From: Bacteroidota bacterium
Lineage (GTDB): Bacteria; Bacteroidota; Rhodothermia; Balneolales; HLUCCA01
NCBI GenBank assembly: GCA_020832235.1
Contig: JAFIEZ010000015.1
Coordinates: 62,001 to 126,000, forward strand
Direction: 5' to 3'
Length of the DNA stretch: 64,000 nucleotides
Shown here: positions 1-8,372 of the stretch, piece after piece
How the letters are laid out: every line of letters begins with the position of its first letter
How positions within the stretch are numbered: position 1 is the first letter of the stretch
The notes under the pieces: generated by a model
What the model was told of the DNA's origin: nothing
What the model saw: the letters and a program-made list of their open reading frames with translations, nothing else
Databases searched by the model: none
Translations under genes and position numbers: made by a program

Positions 1-72
1 TGGCAATACGCCTTATTGTCAGATTTGAAACCAGTAAGAGCAGATACTACTGGTACGGGGTAGCCCGGAACC

Positions 73-1143
73 CTATCCCGTTTGCTGTATACTACTTTGA
101 ATTGGTAATTTCAGCCTGAAGGTAGAGCCTTCTCCCGGTTCGCTCTCCACCTCTATCTTTCCTCCAAGCTGACGGGCCAGCGACGCGTTTACATATAACC
201 CCAAACCGGTAGACTTCTTATTATACAAGTCAAATTTCTGCAACTTGGCATTCATTCGGAAAATTTGCTCGTGTTTCTCTTGAGGTATTCCAATACCGGT
301 ATCGGTAACGGCCATGTAGGCCTGGTCATCTACAATACCAACTTCAACCACAATTTCTCCCCTTTCTGGTGTGTAGCGTATAGCATTACTAATAAAGTTG
401 TATAAAATACGCTTGAGGTGGGGTATGTCTACACTGACGTAAACCGGGTACTCGAATGGTTTGTATATTAGTATGTGATATCGGCTTTGTGCAGCACCTT
501 GCATGATATCACATACTTCCCTTGCTACCCAGTTTAAATCTACATCAAGGCACAACTCATCTTCTTCTTCTCGCATGCCATTTTGTGCATTACGCATGTG
601 GTCTAGTATGGTACTGATATCCTGTACACCACTCCTGATTTTCTGACTATAGTCGTTGAGCACTCTTGATGAGTGCTGATCTCCAAACTGTGTCTTCATC
701 AGGTCGAGGTATCCCTTTATCGCCGTTATGGGCGACATCAGATCGTGCATTCCTAAACCTATTTTACGGTTTAGCAAAAGATGATTCGACTCGAGCAGCG
801 TACGTTTGAGTACATAAGGTAGTTTACCAATCGATTCTTTATGGATGTAATCAGACGCACCCAGTTCCATAAATTCAACACCAATTTGCTCGTCAAGTTG
901 ATTAGCGAGGAGTATGAAAGGTATATCCGGATAGTTTGTGGTTACGAAATTAAGAAGATCGGCGGCAGAATAATCGTTTATAGTAAAATCACAGATTATC
1001 GTTGCATAGGTATGCGTCTGCAACCGATCCAGAGCGCTTTTATAGTCAATAACATGGTCTACCCTCAGATCTGCTATTGCTCGTACCGAAACACGAACCT
1101 GATCTGCAATATTTGGACATGTATCTACTAAAAGTACCCGCAT
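73..1143 (-). CDS. Receiver-histidine kinase hybrid, cytosolic
   Basis: A two-component signalling protein of 356 residues with no membrane segment, so it should act in the cytoplasm. An N-terminal receiver domain (residues 1-120) carries the phosphoacceptor Asp52 in IICDF and Lys102. Its acidic pocket is reduced to one Asp (VDT at 6-8) where most receivers have two acidic residues. The kinase follows: H-box GMHDLMSPITAIKGY with His133, N-box NFISNAIRYTPERGE, and G-boxes DTGIGIP and STGLGLYV. The reading frame opens 24 codons further upstream (1215), but ATG at 1143 begins the canonical receiver strand MRVLLVD, so it is preferred. No partner kinase or regulator is adjacent. The input signal cannot be read from the sequence. 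Family assignment is firm; the function is unknown. Confidence 0.88.
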   Translation of the reverse strand: MRVLLVDTCPNIADQVRVSVRAIADLRVDHVIDYKSALDRLQTHTYATIICDFTINDYSAADLLNFVTTNYPDIPFILLANQLDEQIGVEFMELGASDYIHKESIGKLPYVLKRTLLESNHLLLNRKIGLGMHDLMSPITAIKGYLDLMKTQFGDQHSSRVLNDYSQKIRSGVQDISTILDHMRNAQNGMREEEDELCLDVDLNWVAREVCDIMQGAAQSRYHILIYKPFEYPVYVSVDIPHLKRILYNFISNAIRYTPERGEIVVEVGIVDDQAYMAVTDTGIGIPQEKHEQIFRMNAKLQKFDLYNKKSTGLGLYVNASLARQLGGKIEVESEPGEGSTFRLKLPIQSSIQQTG

Positions 1144-1311
1144 GACTGTTTGTGACTTACAATTTCTACTTAACTGAGCGGTTAAGCCTGGTATCGACCA
1201 GCAATGCCCCAGCATTTACTACGATCTTATAGCCTTGCTAAAAATTTGAATTTTAACATCTACAGCTACCTAGCTCCAACAGCTTTTGAACACACAAATT
1301 ATATTTTGACT

Positions 1312-1339
1312 GATGGGTATTAGAGCACTAATACCCATC
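1312..1339. repeat. Perfect 12-bp inverted repeat, AGCA loop
   Basis: GATGGGTATTAG at 1312-1323 and CTAATACCCATC at 1328-1339 are exact reverse complements separated by AGCA. Neither strand shows a following T run. It could be a regulator site for the divergent genes or a hairpin in a leader or small RNA. Confidence 0.75.
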
Positions 1340-1465
1340 CACTACGAATATAAGATATTCTTAAGGTTTATTAAACCAAGAATCTTAAAATTTTCTAATA
1401 TTTTATGGGTATTCAAAAACCATCCGTCGTATCTCATTTGACATCAGTCACTTAGAAGCTAAGTT

Positions 1466-1518
1466 ATTAAGAGAAAGCTATTACCATTAACATTATTCAA
1501 AAATAAATTTCTCTTAAT
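1466..1518. repeat. Perfect 11-bp inverted repeat, 31-nt spacer
   Basis: ATTAAGAGAAA at 1466-1476 is exactly complementary to TTTCTCTTAAT at 1508-1518. It sits about 235 bp upstream of the YtxH gene. The role is unknown; it could form a long hairpin in a transcript or be two half-sites of an operator. Confidence 0.7.
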
Positions 1519-1752
1519 GCAAATCTGAACGGAAGCAAAAAATAATCGAGACGAAGCGTGTTGAAATATCCCACTAATTTGAGGCACACTGCTTATTTCG
1601 ACTGACGTTTTTATAGAATATTTTATTATTTGACTAAATAATGGAACAAATTACACACTTCCACCGTTGTATATAGTATAGAAAAACGTATTTATGCCAA
1701 TTTTATTAGTAAATACGACACGAATTTTGACGCTAAAAAAAGGAGAGACATA

Positions 1753-2010
1753 ATGGAAAACGCTAAAATTTTTGCCGGAGCACTAGTGGGAGCTGCAATT
1801 GGAGCCGCTTTGGGAGTATTATTTTCACCAGCAAAAGGAAGTACAACACGACGCAGACTAAAGAGAAGAGGCCAAGACTTTGTAGATGAAGTTGAAGACA
1901 ACCTGAGCGAGTTTTACGATGAAGTGAGCAAAAGTTATTCAACCGTACTTGATGAGGCACAAGCACTTGCTGAAAAAGGCAAGGACGCCGTAAGCTCTAA
2001 ACTGAAATAA
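1753..2010 (+). CDS. YtxH domain-containing general stress-type protein
   Basis: A small protein of 85 residues. It begins with a glycine/alanine-rich hydrophobic segment (AGALVGAAIGAALGVLFSP, about residues 8-26), followed by a basic stretch (TTRRRLKRR) and a long charged amphipathic helix. This is the YtxH layout known from Bacillus general stress proteins, probably anchored in the inner membrane with the helix in the cytoplasm. The start is well supported by AGGAGA at 1741-1746, six bases before ATG, one of the clearest ribosome sites in the window. A terminator follows at 2056-2090, so it is probably monocistronic. The family is recognised by layout; its biochemical role is not known. Confidence 0.85.
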   Translation: MENAKIFAGALVGAAIGAALGVLFSPAKGSTTRRRLKRRGQDFVDEVEDNLSEFYDEVSKSYSTVLDEAQALAEKGKDAVSSKLK

Positions 2011-2055
2011 ACTGTAAGCATACCGAAACACTTACAGAATCACATCGTTTCTATC

Positions 2056-2090
2056 AAAAGCCCCGGATGTATGAAGTTCGGGGCTTTTTT
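2056..2090 (+). terminator. Intrinsic terminator after the YtxH gene
   Basis: AAAAGCCCCG (2056-2065) pairs with CGGGGCTTTT (2079-2088) across a 13-nt loop and is followed by T residues. The A run before the stem means it could also work in the opposite direction. Confidence 0.85.
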
Positions 2091-2193
2091 ATTGACTGGA
2101 GAAAACGATTACCATAGTAAAGCTGGTTCTGTATCTCGACTACAGTTAATCTCAATTCCATTATTGAATATGATACATGTATAGTTCTGTACT

Positions 2194-3753
2194 TTGAGTG
2201 AAGACAAAAGAAATAGTATCCCCTGCAGTGTTGTCTGGTTCAAAAGAGACCTTCGCCTGACCGATCATTTGCCATTGAAACAGGCTGCTGAGTCTCAATT
2301 ACCTGTACTTTTGGTTTATGTAGTGGAGCCATCCGTGATACTTGCAAAAGATTTTGACCAGCGACACCTCCGATTTATCTGGCAATCACTTGATGAAATG
2401 GATAGTGTTCTGAAAGAAAATGGGTGCCCGCCGATTATTCGCATTGTTGCAGAAGCCGACCAAGCGTTCAGCCTCATACAACAGTATTATACGATACAAT
2501 TTGTCTGGTCGCACAGAGAAACAGGAACAGAAGTCACATACAGTCGTGACCGAAGCACGTCCAGTTATTTTAAATCGTGTGATATTGAGTGGATAGAATC
2601 TAAATCAGATGGGGTAATACGAGGTTTACGGGAGCGCGGCGACTGGTCTAAACGATGGTATGAATGGGTGAATGAACCCATACACAACGTGAAACTCAGC
2701 TCTTTAGCATTTCTCGAAAACAGCCTCCCATCCGAATATGCCTTGTCTTATCGCTCGCAAGGTGATCTGAAAGATGGAAGCCTGGTATATAATCCAACCG
2801 GTGCAGCAATACCCTCGTTACTAGACGATTTCTTGGCATCTGGGTGTAAGGGAACAAGCCGGTTTCAGCCTGGAGGCACAAAGGCAGGGAGACGGTATCT
2901 GCGATCGTTTCTTTTAGAGCGAGGGGAAACATACCGTAAAAACATAGCTAAGCCTGAAGCATCCCGAATCAGCTGTGGCCGAATATCCCCCTACCTTGCC
3001 TGGGGCAATCTCTCACTCCGTGAAGTGTATCAAGCTGTTCAGACCGTGAAAAAGAGCAGTCGGTTCAAACGGGATTTATCTTCGTTTGCCAACCGACTAC
3101 GCTGGAGGGCGCACTTTATACAAAAGCTGGAAACCGAGCCTGGTATTGAGTTCACTAATGTTAACTCTGGTTACGATGCACTTGAGAAACCTGTCTATCC
3201 CGATTTTATCAGGGCATGGGAGGAAGGTAAAACAGGGTATCCGCTGGTTGATGCGTGCATGCGCTGTGTGCGCGAAACCGGTTATTTAAATTTCAGGATG
3301 CGAGCTATGGTCGTCTCCTTTCTGACCCATCATTTATGGCAACCTTGGCAGACTGGTGTGCACTATATGGCCCGAATGTTTCTGGATTATGAGCCCGGCA
3401 TACACTACTCTCAATTCCAGATGCAGGCCGGAACAACAGGAATAAATACCATTCGAATATACAATCCTGTAAAACAGTCTGTTGAACACGACCCCGATGG
3501 TACGTTCATCAGAAAATGGGTCCCTGAACTTAGTCAAATCCCGGGTAAACTCATTCATGAACCATGGAAGCTTAATCCAATTGAATGTTCTGAATACGGT
3601 CTCATTCCCGGAACGACGTACCCCCTCCCTATAGTTGATGCAAAACTTACATACAAAACGGCCTCCGACCGGTTATGGACCCTAAAACAGAGCCCGGCCG
3701 TGCGTAGACAGTCAAACTTTATTCTAGGTCGACTAACCTCACGTAAGCGATGA
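2194..3753 (+). CDS. Cryptochrome/photolyase family protein
   Basis: A flavoprotein of 519 residues in the photolyase/cryptochrome family. Members repair UV pyrimidine dimers with blue light or act as light sensors. The N-terminal antenna domain opens with [13 protein letters not shown] (about 13-25). The C-terminal FAD domain has the family signatures [31 protein letters not shown] and [10 protein letters not shown], where most CPD photolyases read WNxMG-type and TNPxxQ-type stretches. No ATG fits the start; the TTG at 2194 is the only plausible initiation codon that includes the antenna domain, and no clear ribosome site precedes it. It is followed by a DUF2256 gene and cry-DASH in the same direction. 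Sequence alone does not tell whether it repairs CPDs, repairs 6-4 lesions or signals. Confidence 0.88.
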   Translation: MSEDKRNSIPCSVVWFKRDLRLTDHLPLKQAAESQLPVLLVYVVEPSVILAKDFDQRHLRFIWQSLDEMDSVLKENGCPPIIRIVAEADQAFSLIQQYYTIQFVWSHRETGTEVTYSRDRSTSSYFKSCDIEWIESKSDGVIRGLRERGDWSKRWYEWVNEPIHNVKLSSLAFLENSLPSEYALSYRSQGDLKDGSLVYNPTGAAIPSLLDDFLASGCKGTSRFQPGGTKAGRRYLRSFLLERGETYRKNIAKPEASRISCGRISPYLAWGNLSLREVYQAVQTVKKSSRFKRDLSSFANRLRWRAHFIQKLETEPGIEFTNVNSGYDALEKPVYPDFIRAWEEGKTGYPLVDACMRCVRETGYLNFRMRAMVVSFLTHHLWQPWQTGVHYMARMFLDYEPGIHYSQFQMQAGTTGINTIRIYNPVKQSVEHDPDGTFIRKWVPELSQIPGKLIHEPWKLNPIECSEYGLIPGTTYPLPIVDAKLTYKTASDRLWTLKQSPAVRRQSNFILGRLTSRKR

Positions 3754-3783
3754 TAGAATCTTACATGACTTATACGAGGGCCA

Positions 3784-3954
3784 ATGCCCGGTAAACATTT
3801 CCGTTCAGCCATGCACAAGAAACCGTATCTCCCTGAAAAACTTTGCAAATCATGCGGACGACCCTTCACCTGGCGGAAAAAATGGGAACGCAGCTGGGAA
3901 GAAGTAAGGTATTGCTCAGAGCGATGCAGACGTAATCGAAAAGTAAACGAATAA
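3784..3954 (+). CDS. DUF2256 small zinc-ribbon protein
   Basis: A 56-codon gene between the two photolyase-family genes. It encodes a compact basic protein with [14 protein letters not shown] (about 21-34) and RYCSERCRR (about 42-50). The CxxC plus CxxxC arrangement suggests one zinc ion, and the sequence matches the DUF2256 family (COG4338), which is often encoded beside, or fused to, photolyase/cryptochrome genes. GAGGG precedes the first ATG by only three bases; the internal ATG at 3811 would give the length most usual for the family. The function of DUF2256 is not established; the position suggests a role linked to light-dependent repair or flavin/folate cofactor handling (inference). Confidence 0.85.
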   Translation: MPGKHFRSAMHKKPYLPEKLCKSCGRPFTWRKKWERSWEEVRYCSERCRRNRKVNE

Positions 3955-4030
3955 CATAATACGTTTGTTTGCACAATTAACTGCGAGTCTAATTATCTCA
4001 AAATCTTACATACATTCATCGAATAACCGT

Positions 4031-5410
4031 ATGAAAAATGCGCTGCTTTGGTTTCGGAAGGATCTTCGTTTGCACGATAACCCTGCACTTCTGGCAGCTT
4101 CACGAGCTACTAAATTACTGCCCGTTTATGTGTTACCTGAGCGTGAATTGCAACCTCATGCCGGATTAATTCAAGCCCTTGGCGACGACGCACCTGCCAA
4201 AATGGGTTCGGGCAGACGCTATTTTCTCCAAACCGCTCTAGAAGATCTCCATAAGAGTTTAAAGGAGAAAAAGTCGGCGCTGGCATGCTTACATGGCGAA
4301 GTACCGGACTTGATTCTCGGCCTTTGTAAAGCCTATGAGATTACGGATGTCTATACAACCGAACTACCTGGTACCGAAGAGATACAAGATCTGGATTATA
4401 CAGAACAACTATTGGAAGAAGCAGGCATTAAACTTCACGTTTATGAGTCGCACACATTGTACCATCCCGATAATCTTTCGTTTCCTCCCGAACGAATGCC
4501 CGATGTTTTCACACCATTTCGCAAACATGTTGAAAAATATGCCCACACCCACGATGAAATTCCGTGTCCTCACCTGATACCAACCTGGCCGGAGCATAAG
4601 GGCGAGTCACGCTTTTCCCCTGAGACATTGTATAATGAACACATCCAGCTTCCAGGTGCCTCACAAAAAACCGACCGACGTTCAGCAAATCCAACCGATG
4701 GTGGCGAAACTGCAGCGTTAAATCATCTCAAGACCTACATCTGGGAAAAGCAACTGGTCAAAACCTATAAAGAAACTCGAAATGGGTTGGTTGGAATGGA
4801 TTTTTCTTCAAAACTTTCGGGCTGGCTGGCACTTGGATCACTCTCTCCCAGAACGGTTTACAGGCACATTTCCTGGTTCGAAAAGCAAGTGGTTGCCAAC
4901 GATAGTACCTATTGGCTGTATTTCGAATTACTCTGGCGTGATTTTTTCCAATTTTTGATGATGAAATACGAAGGGAAGCTATTTACGCTGGATGGTATCT
5001 CAGGTGACGCGGTTTTGTTCGATTCTGCGCCCAAAAGCGATGGGAAAACATTTGGTTTTCGCCATGACCGGGTGGCTTTCCGTAAATGGATTGATGGCAG
5101 AACGGAGAGCGATTTTGTAAATGCCAATATGATAGAGCTGAAAGAAACGGGCTTTATGTCGAACAGAGGCCGGCAAAATGTTGCATCCTATTTAGCTAAA
5201 ACAATGGGCGTTGACTGGCGATGGGGTGCAGCCTGGTTTGAGTCGAACCTTCTGGACTATGATGTAGCCAGCAACTGGGGCAATTGGGCATATGTTTCGG
5301 GCGTAGGTACAGATCCACGCGACCGAGTCTTTAATGTAGAACGTCAGGCCGATATGTATGATAAGTCCGGTGAATATCGGAGTCTTTGGCTTGGCAAAAA
5401 GCAGTATTAA
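4031..5410 (+). CDS. Cryptochrome-DASH
   Basis: A protein of 459 residues of the cry-DASH branch, which binds FAD and usually a folate antenna and repairs dimers in single-stranded or looped DNA. It starts MKNALLWFRKDLRLHDNP. The C-terminal block includes YFELLWRDFFQFLM, NRGRQNVASYL, LLDYDVASNWGNWAYVSGVG and DPRDRVFNV, which are diagnostic of DASH proteins. The frame is open for 22 more codons upstream (3965), but ATG 4031 matches the family N-terminus. It lies 76 bp after the DUF2256 gene, so the three genes probably form one unit. Its stop codon overlaps the stop of the convergent gene on the other strand: the four bases TTAA at 5407-5410 serve both. Confidence 0.93.
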   Translation: MKNALLWFRKDLRLHDNPALLAASRATKLLPVYVLPERELQPHAGLIQALGDDAPAKMGSGRRYFLQTALEDLHKSLKEKKSALACLHGEVPDLILGLCKAYEITDVYTTELPGTEEIQDLDYTEQLLEEAGIKLHVYESHTLYHPDNLSFPPERMPDVFTPFRKHVEKYAHTHDEIPCPHLIPTWPEHKGESRFSPETLYNEHIQLPGASQKTDRRSANPTDGGETAALNHLKTYIWEKQLVKTYKETRNGLVGMDFSSKLSGWLALGSLSPRTVYRHISWFEKQVVANDSTYWLYFELLWRDFFQFLMMKYEGKLFTLDGISGDAVLFDSAPKSDGKTFGFRHDRVAFRKWIDGRTESDFVNANMIELKETGFMSNRGRQNVASYLAKTMGVDWRWGAAWFESNLLDYDVASNWGNWAYVSGVGTDPRDRVFNVERQADMYDKSGEYRSLWLGKKQY

Positions 5411-6723
5411 CGCCAGTTACGCACAAATTTATTCTTAGACCCGCCTCCTTGCATTTCAGGAAACTCGTCATCGAATTCCGTGGTGTAAAAAATACGGGTG
5501 TTTCCACCTGCAGTGAAACGGTTCGCAACAACTGCGCCCCGAACTCTGCCAGACCCGGTTAATTGTACGTGCGCATTGGGGGCATAGAGTATGCGCGAGT
5601 TGGCTTCGGCATTACCATATACCTGTACAGAAGTACCTCCCGTCATTATATTCCCTTGAATACCTCCTGACCCACCGATTCGAATATTCGCCGTTTGCGC
5701 GTAAATCCCCCCCCGGTAGGTTGTACTGCCTCCGAAATCTAAGGTATTGGTACCTTTATAATAAACAAACGTTGTCTCAGGGCTTCTTGTAAAATTCATC
5801 GAGCTACTGCCACCAAGATGGAAATACTCTTCAACATAGAAAGTAACATGCCCATCGCCGATAATTCTAAGGTGCCCTTGCTGTATATCCAGTCTGCCAA
5901 CATGTATTATCCTGTCCTCACTACCCACATTTATAGTAAGTTCGGTATTGCTTTGAATCCGTATTTCCGGAATGTATCTGTTTTCAAAATCAGATGGTCC
6001 AATTGTTCTGTTTGTGGATCCGGAGGTGAGTATTGGAGTAGTAGGAACGGAACCAACTGGGAATGATGGAAATTCCGGGAGCTCGTACGTTTCTTCCTGA
6101 GGTAGGTTGGTGACACCTAAGCCAATATTGGCATTCATTGGTCGGGCATTATTTAATGTAAGCGCTGCTAAAGCGCCAGGACCTATGGCTAAGCTACTAT
6201 CAATAAATGTTGACCAGGCCATCGTTACTGCGCCAATTGAGGTTGCATTTGTGCCAACGTGACCTCCTACTATTCCAGCGCTTCCGGATAGATTGACCTG
6301 TGTTCCGGCAAAGAGCGCCCGAGAAACATTCGGGAACCACACATCTTCTCCTACAGCAACAAAAACCTCTACCGAATAGTCATTATCATTAAACCTTCCT
6401 ATCGAGCGCAAGACAAAAAGGGTGTCTGCCTGATTAGAGATTTCAAATCGATAAGCCCCAGACATTTGTTCCCAATCCGAAAAATCTCCTCCTGAAGGAA
6501 TTTGAATAGTAGCATCTGATGTCGGTGTGAATGAAGTAGATTCATCAAAAATTTGTTGTAATGCGATAAAGGCAGCACTTTGGGCGATATTTCTGGCTTG
6601 GGATGTGCTAAAATTTCTGTTCAACTCCATTTCGGCCGCAAAGAATGAGTTTCGCAGTCCGTGCCCATACGTCATGAGCGCGAATGTCAAAGCCAAAACA
6701 ATCAAGATTGCGTATCTGCCCAT
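5407..6723 (-). CDS. PilX-like/DUF7305-like protein with N-terminal anchor and beta-helix
   Basis: A 438-residue protein, last of three pilin-like genes transcribed leftward. The first ~25 residues (RYAILIVLALTFALMTYG) form one membrane helix followed by an amphipathic helical stretch, as in large minor pilins (PilX/GspK type), but no classical prepilin peptidase site with Glu at +5 is visible. Residues ~60-130 look like a small domain. From ~170 onward the sequence is rich in short beta strands with repeated G-G-x-G patterns (HLGGSSSMNF, IRIGGSGGIQGNI, VQLTGSGRVRGAV), suggesting a right-handed beta-helix as in polymer-forming or DUF7305-type proteins. It starts 2 bp after the preceding gene. 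The role is not known; an extracellular surface appendage or assembly platform is an inference. Confidence 0.72.
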   Translation of the reverse strand: MGRYAILIVLALTFALMTYGHGLRNSFFAAEMELNRNFSTSQARNIAQSAAFIALQQIFDESTSFTPTSDATIQIPSGGDFSDWEQMSGAYRFEISNQADTLFVLRSIGRFNDNDYSVEVFVAVGEDVWFPNVSRALFAGTQVNLSGSAGIVGGHVGTNATSIGAVTMAWSTFIDSSLAIGPGALAALTLNNARPMNANIGLGVTNLPQEETYELPEFPSFPVGSVPTTPILTSGSTNRTIGPSDFENRYIPEIRIQSNTELTINVGSEDRIIHVGRLDIQQGHLRIIGDGHVTFYVEEYFHLGGSSSMNFTRSPETTFVYYKGTNTLDFGGSTTYRGGIYAQTANIRIGGSGGIQGNIMTGGTSVQVYGNAEANSRILYAPNAHVQLTGSGRVRGAVVANRFTAGGNTRIFYTTEFDDEFPEMQGGGSKNKFVRNWR

Positions 6724-6725
6724 TG

Positions 6726-7223
6726 TTAATTGAAATCAAGATTTCGCAAATAAAAATCACGCGACGCAAAAGCTCTGTAGCGAGGCGGATTGATACCGAC
6801 ACCCTCTTGCGGGAGACTTTCAGAGGCAACACGCACACGTAACATAAAGGGGCCGGTTCCATCCAACTGAGACAACGTGAATCGAAGGTCAGCAAGTCGT
6901 GCGGCATATCGGGTAGTATCTTGAACGTTTAGCGCCGCATTTCTACGCAGAAAAATCATTTCCCGATTATCCCGAAATATATGAATCGTATCTGCTGTAG
7001 CCGATCGAAATGAAAAGGTACTATCGTTTACTTCAACAATGGCATCTACATCACGTAATTCTTCCTGTATAACAAGTAAGGCTGTATTTGCGAATTGCTG
7101 AACATCTTTTGAGAGTCGCGCATCTGTATTCGACTCCATCATGAGTCGATTAAGCCCCATAATGAGTAAGATTAATGTTCCTACAATAATCGGGGGTAAG
7201 ACGATATCAAGCTGAATATTCAT
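6726..7223 (-). CDS. PilW/GspJ-like pilin-type protein
   Basis: A 165-residue protein with a single N-terminal hydrophobic helix (VLPPIIVGTLILLIMGLNRLM, about 8-28), then a helix and a beta-rich globular part containing two phrases typical of PilW/GspJ-type minor pilins (RSATADTIHIFRDN and RLADLRFTLSQ). It is the middle gene of three, with 2-bp gaps on both sides, so translation is very likely coupled. No prepilin cleavage motif is evident. I assign it to the minor pseudopilin group on architecture and context only. Confidence 0.68.
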   Translation of the reverse strand: MNIQLDIVLPPIIVGTLILLIMGLNRLMMESNTDARLSKDVQQFANTALLVIQEELRDVDAIVEVNDSTFSFRSATADTIHIFRDNREMIFLRRNAALNVQDTTRYAARLADLRFTLSQLDGTGPFMLRVRVASESLPQEGVGINPPRYRAFASRDFYLRNLDFN

Positions 7224-7225
7224 AG

Positions 7226-7645
7226 CTAGTCTGGACGGATGATGGTTACCAGTAATGATACACGCGATCTGAACGAACCACCGGATTCTTGGCTATACAC
7301 TTGGATTGTGGCTACTCTGCCGTATGCTCCATGTATCAATGGTTCTTCCGGGGCTAATTCTATTGTAGCAAAAAGACTGTCTCCTAACGTTGTAACGTAG
7401 CTTAGTCTGCCAGATGGGCTATTCACATCGTTCAGACTACCAAACCGAGTGTCTAAGTTTGCGTAGAACTGCCCCTGAGCATAAATTAGTTCCGACACCG
7501 ATTGAGCGTAATTAATGGCATTGGAGACTTGTTGCTTAGCCACTGTTTCTCCAACTGCAGCCACGTGTGTCCTATTTACATTCACTGCCGTGTACATAAA
7601 CAAAGAGATGGCGGCTAACGCCAATAAGGTTTGTCCCATTGACAT
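7226..7645 (-). CDS. GspI-like or pilin-like small anchored protein
   Basis: A 139-residue protein that opens MSMGQTLLALAAISLFMYTA, one membrane helix running into an alpha-helix, with a C-terminal beta-rich domain (VATIQVYSQESGGSF, RVSLLVTIIRPD). The G-Q-T-L start after a short leader resembles a prepilin cleavage point, but the usual Glu at +5 is missing. It is the first gene of the three-gene set. The 154 bp upstream, before lspA, hold no other gene and should contain the promoter. A role as a minor pilin or pseudopilin is inferred from the set as a whole. Confidence 0.66.
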   Translation of the reverse strand: MSMGQTLLALAAISLFMYTAVNVNRTHVAAVGETVAKQQVSNAINYAQSVSELIYAQGQFYANLDTRFGSLNDVNSPSGRLSYVTTLGDSLFATIELAPEEPLIHGAYGRVATIQVYSQESGGSFRSRVSLLVTIIRPD

Positions 7646-7799
7646 AACAGTATCGATTTAACCCAGCTAGAATAAACACATTTTACGTGAGTAATCAGTT
7701 CCATTATATCCGTGATACATTGAAAACTGCTTTTAATATACACAATTTTACACTAAACTCTAAACTGTTTGGCATCTAAGTGATTAATAAAATAGACAA

Positions 7800-8366
7800 T
7801 TAATCAGATTCAGGCAGGGTTACTTTAGATTGGCCATTCTCTTCAGGTTCCTGAGGCAAAAACCGTTTGTTGAATACAATGAATAGGATGAGTGCACAAC
7901 TGATGGCGACGTCAGCTACGTTAAAAATGTATGGAAACACCGGCCAATCGTTGATACGAAGCGTGAAATGCAGAAAATCAACTACCTGTCCTTCAAAAAA
8001 TCCACCGTAGTCCATTATCCTGGCTATGAAAATTCGGTCAATCAGGTTACCGACTGCTCCACCGATTACCAGCCCCATGAGCACAATGAACCCCATGGGT
8101 GATACATCGAACATCCGAACAACGTAAATGGTAATGGCAATGGTCGCAATGAGCGCAACGATACTGATCTGGAACGTCGTTAAAATATCAATTCCCATGG
8201 CCATACCCGGATTTTTCGTGTAATGCAACGAAAACCATCCGGGTATCAGCTCCAGATTCTGCAGTTCCCAACGAGTTCGCACCAAATACTTCGTCCATTG
8301 ATCGAGTATAGCCACAAGCGCGACAAGACCCGTGAAAACGGCCCATTTTTTTTGAATTGGCGTCAC
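7800..8366 (-). CDS. lspA: Lipoprotein signal peptidase II
   Basis: An inner-membrane aspartyl protease of 188 residues that cleaves the signal peptide of diacylglyceryl-modified prolipoproteins. Four membrane helices can be seen. The conserved boxes are present: NPGMAMG after the first helix, GAVGNLIDRI, VVDFLHF with the first catalytic Asp, and FNVADVAI with the second. It starts with GTG at 8366, six bases after the stop of the DksA-like gene. The order ileS, dksA-like, lspA is common in Bacteroidota and supports one operon. The several lipoproteins in this window (12.1, 33.0, 42.6 and 43.9 kb) would be its substrates. The short C-terminal tail after the last helix is charged and not conserved. 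Confidence 0.97.
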   Translation of the reverse strand: MTPIQKKWAVFTGLVALVAILDQWTKYLVRTRWELQNLELIPGWFSLHYTKNPGMAMGIDILTTFQISIVALIATIAITIYVVRMFDVSPMGFIVLMGLVIGGAVGNLIDRIFIARIMDYGGFFEGQVVDFLHFTLRINDWPVFPYIFNVADVAISCALILFIVFNKRFLPQEPEENGQSKVTLPESD

Positions 8367-8372
8367 TAGGAT

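Larger units (their letters stand above)
1144..1752. other. AT-rich intergenic region with two perfect inverted repeats
   Basis: No convincing gene lies in these 609 bases; the ORF on the plus strand at 841-1131 is the complement of the kinase gene. The region separates two divergently transcribed genes and should hold both promoters. It contains two strong perfect inverted repeats, listed separately: a 12-bp stem with a 4-nt loop at 1312-1339 and an 11-bp pair at 1466-1518. Neither is followed by a T tract, so they do not look like simple terminators. Confidence 0.7.

Noticed and set aside
841-1131. A 96-codon plus-strand ORF opposite the histidine kinase
   Set aside because: It lies wholly inside the receiver domain of a well-supported kinase gene and has no domain.
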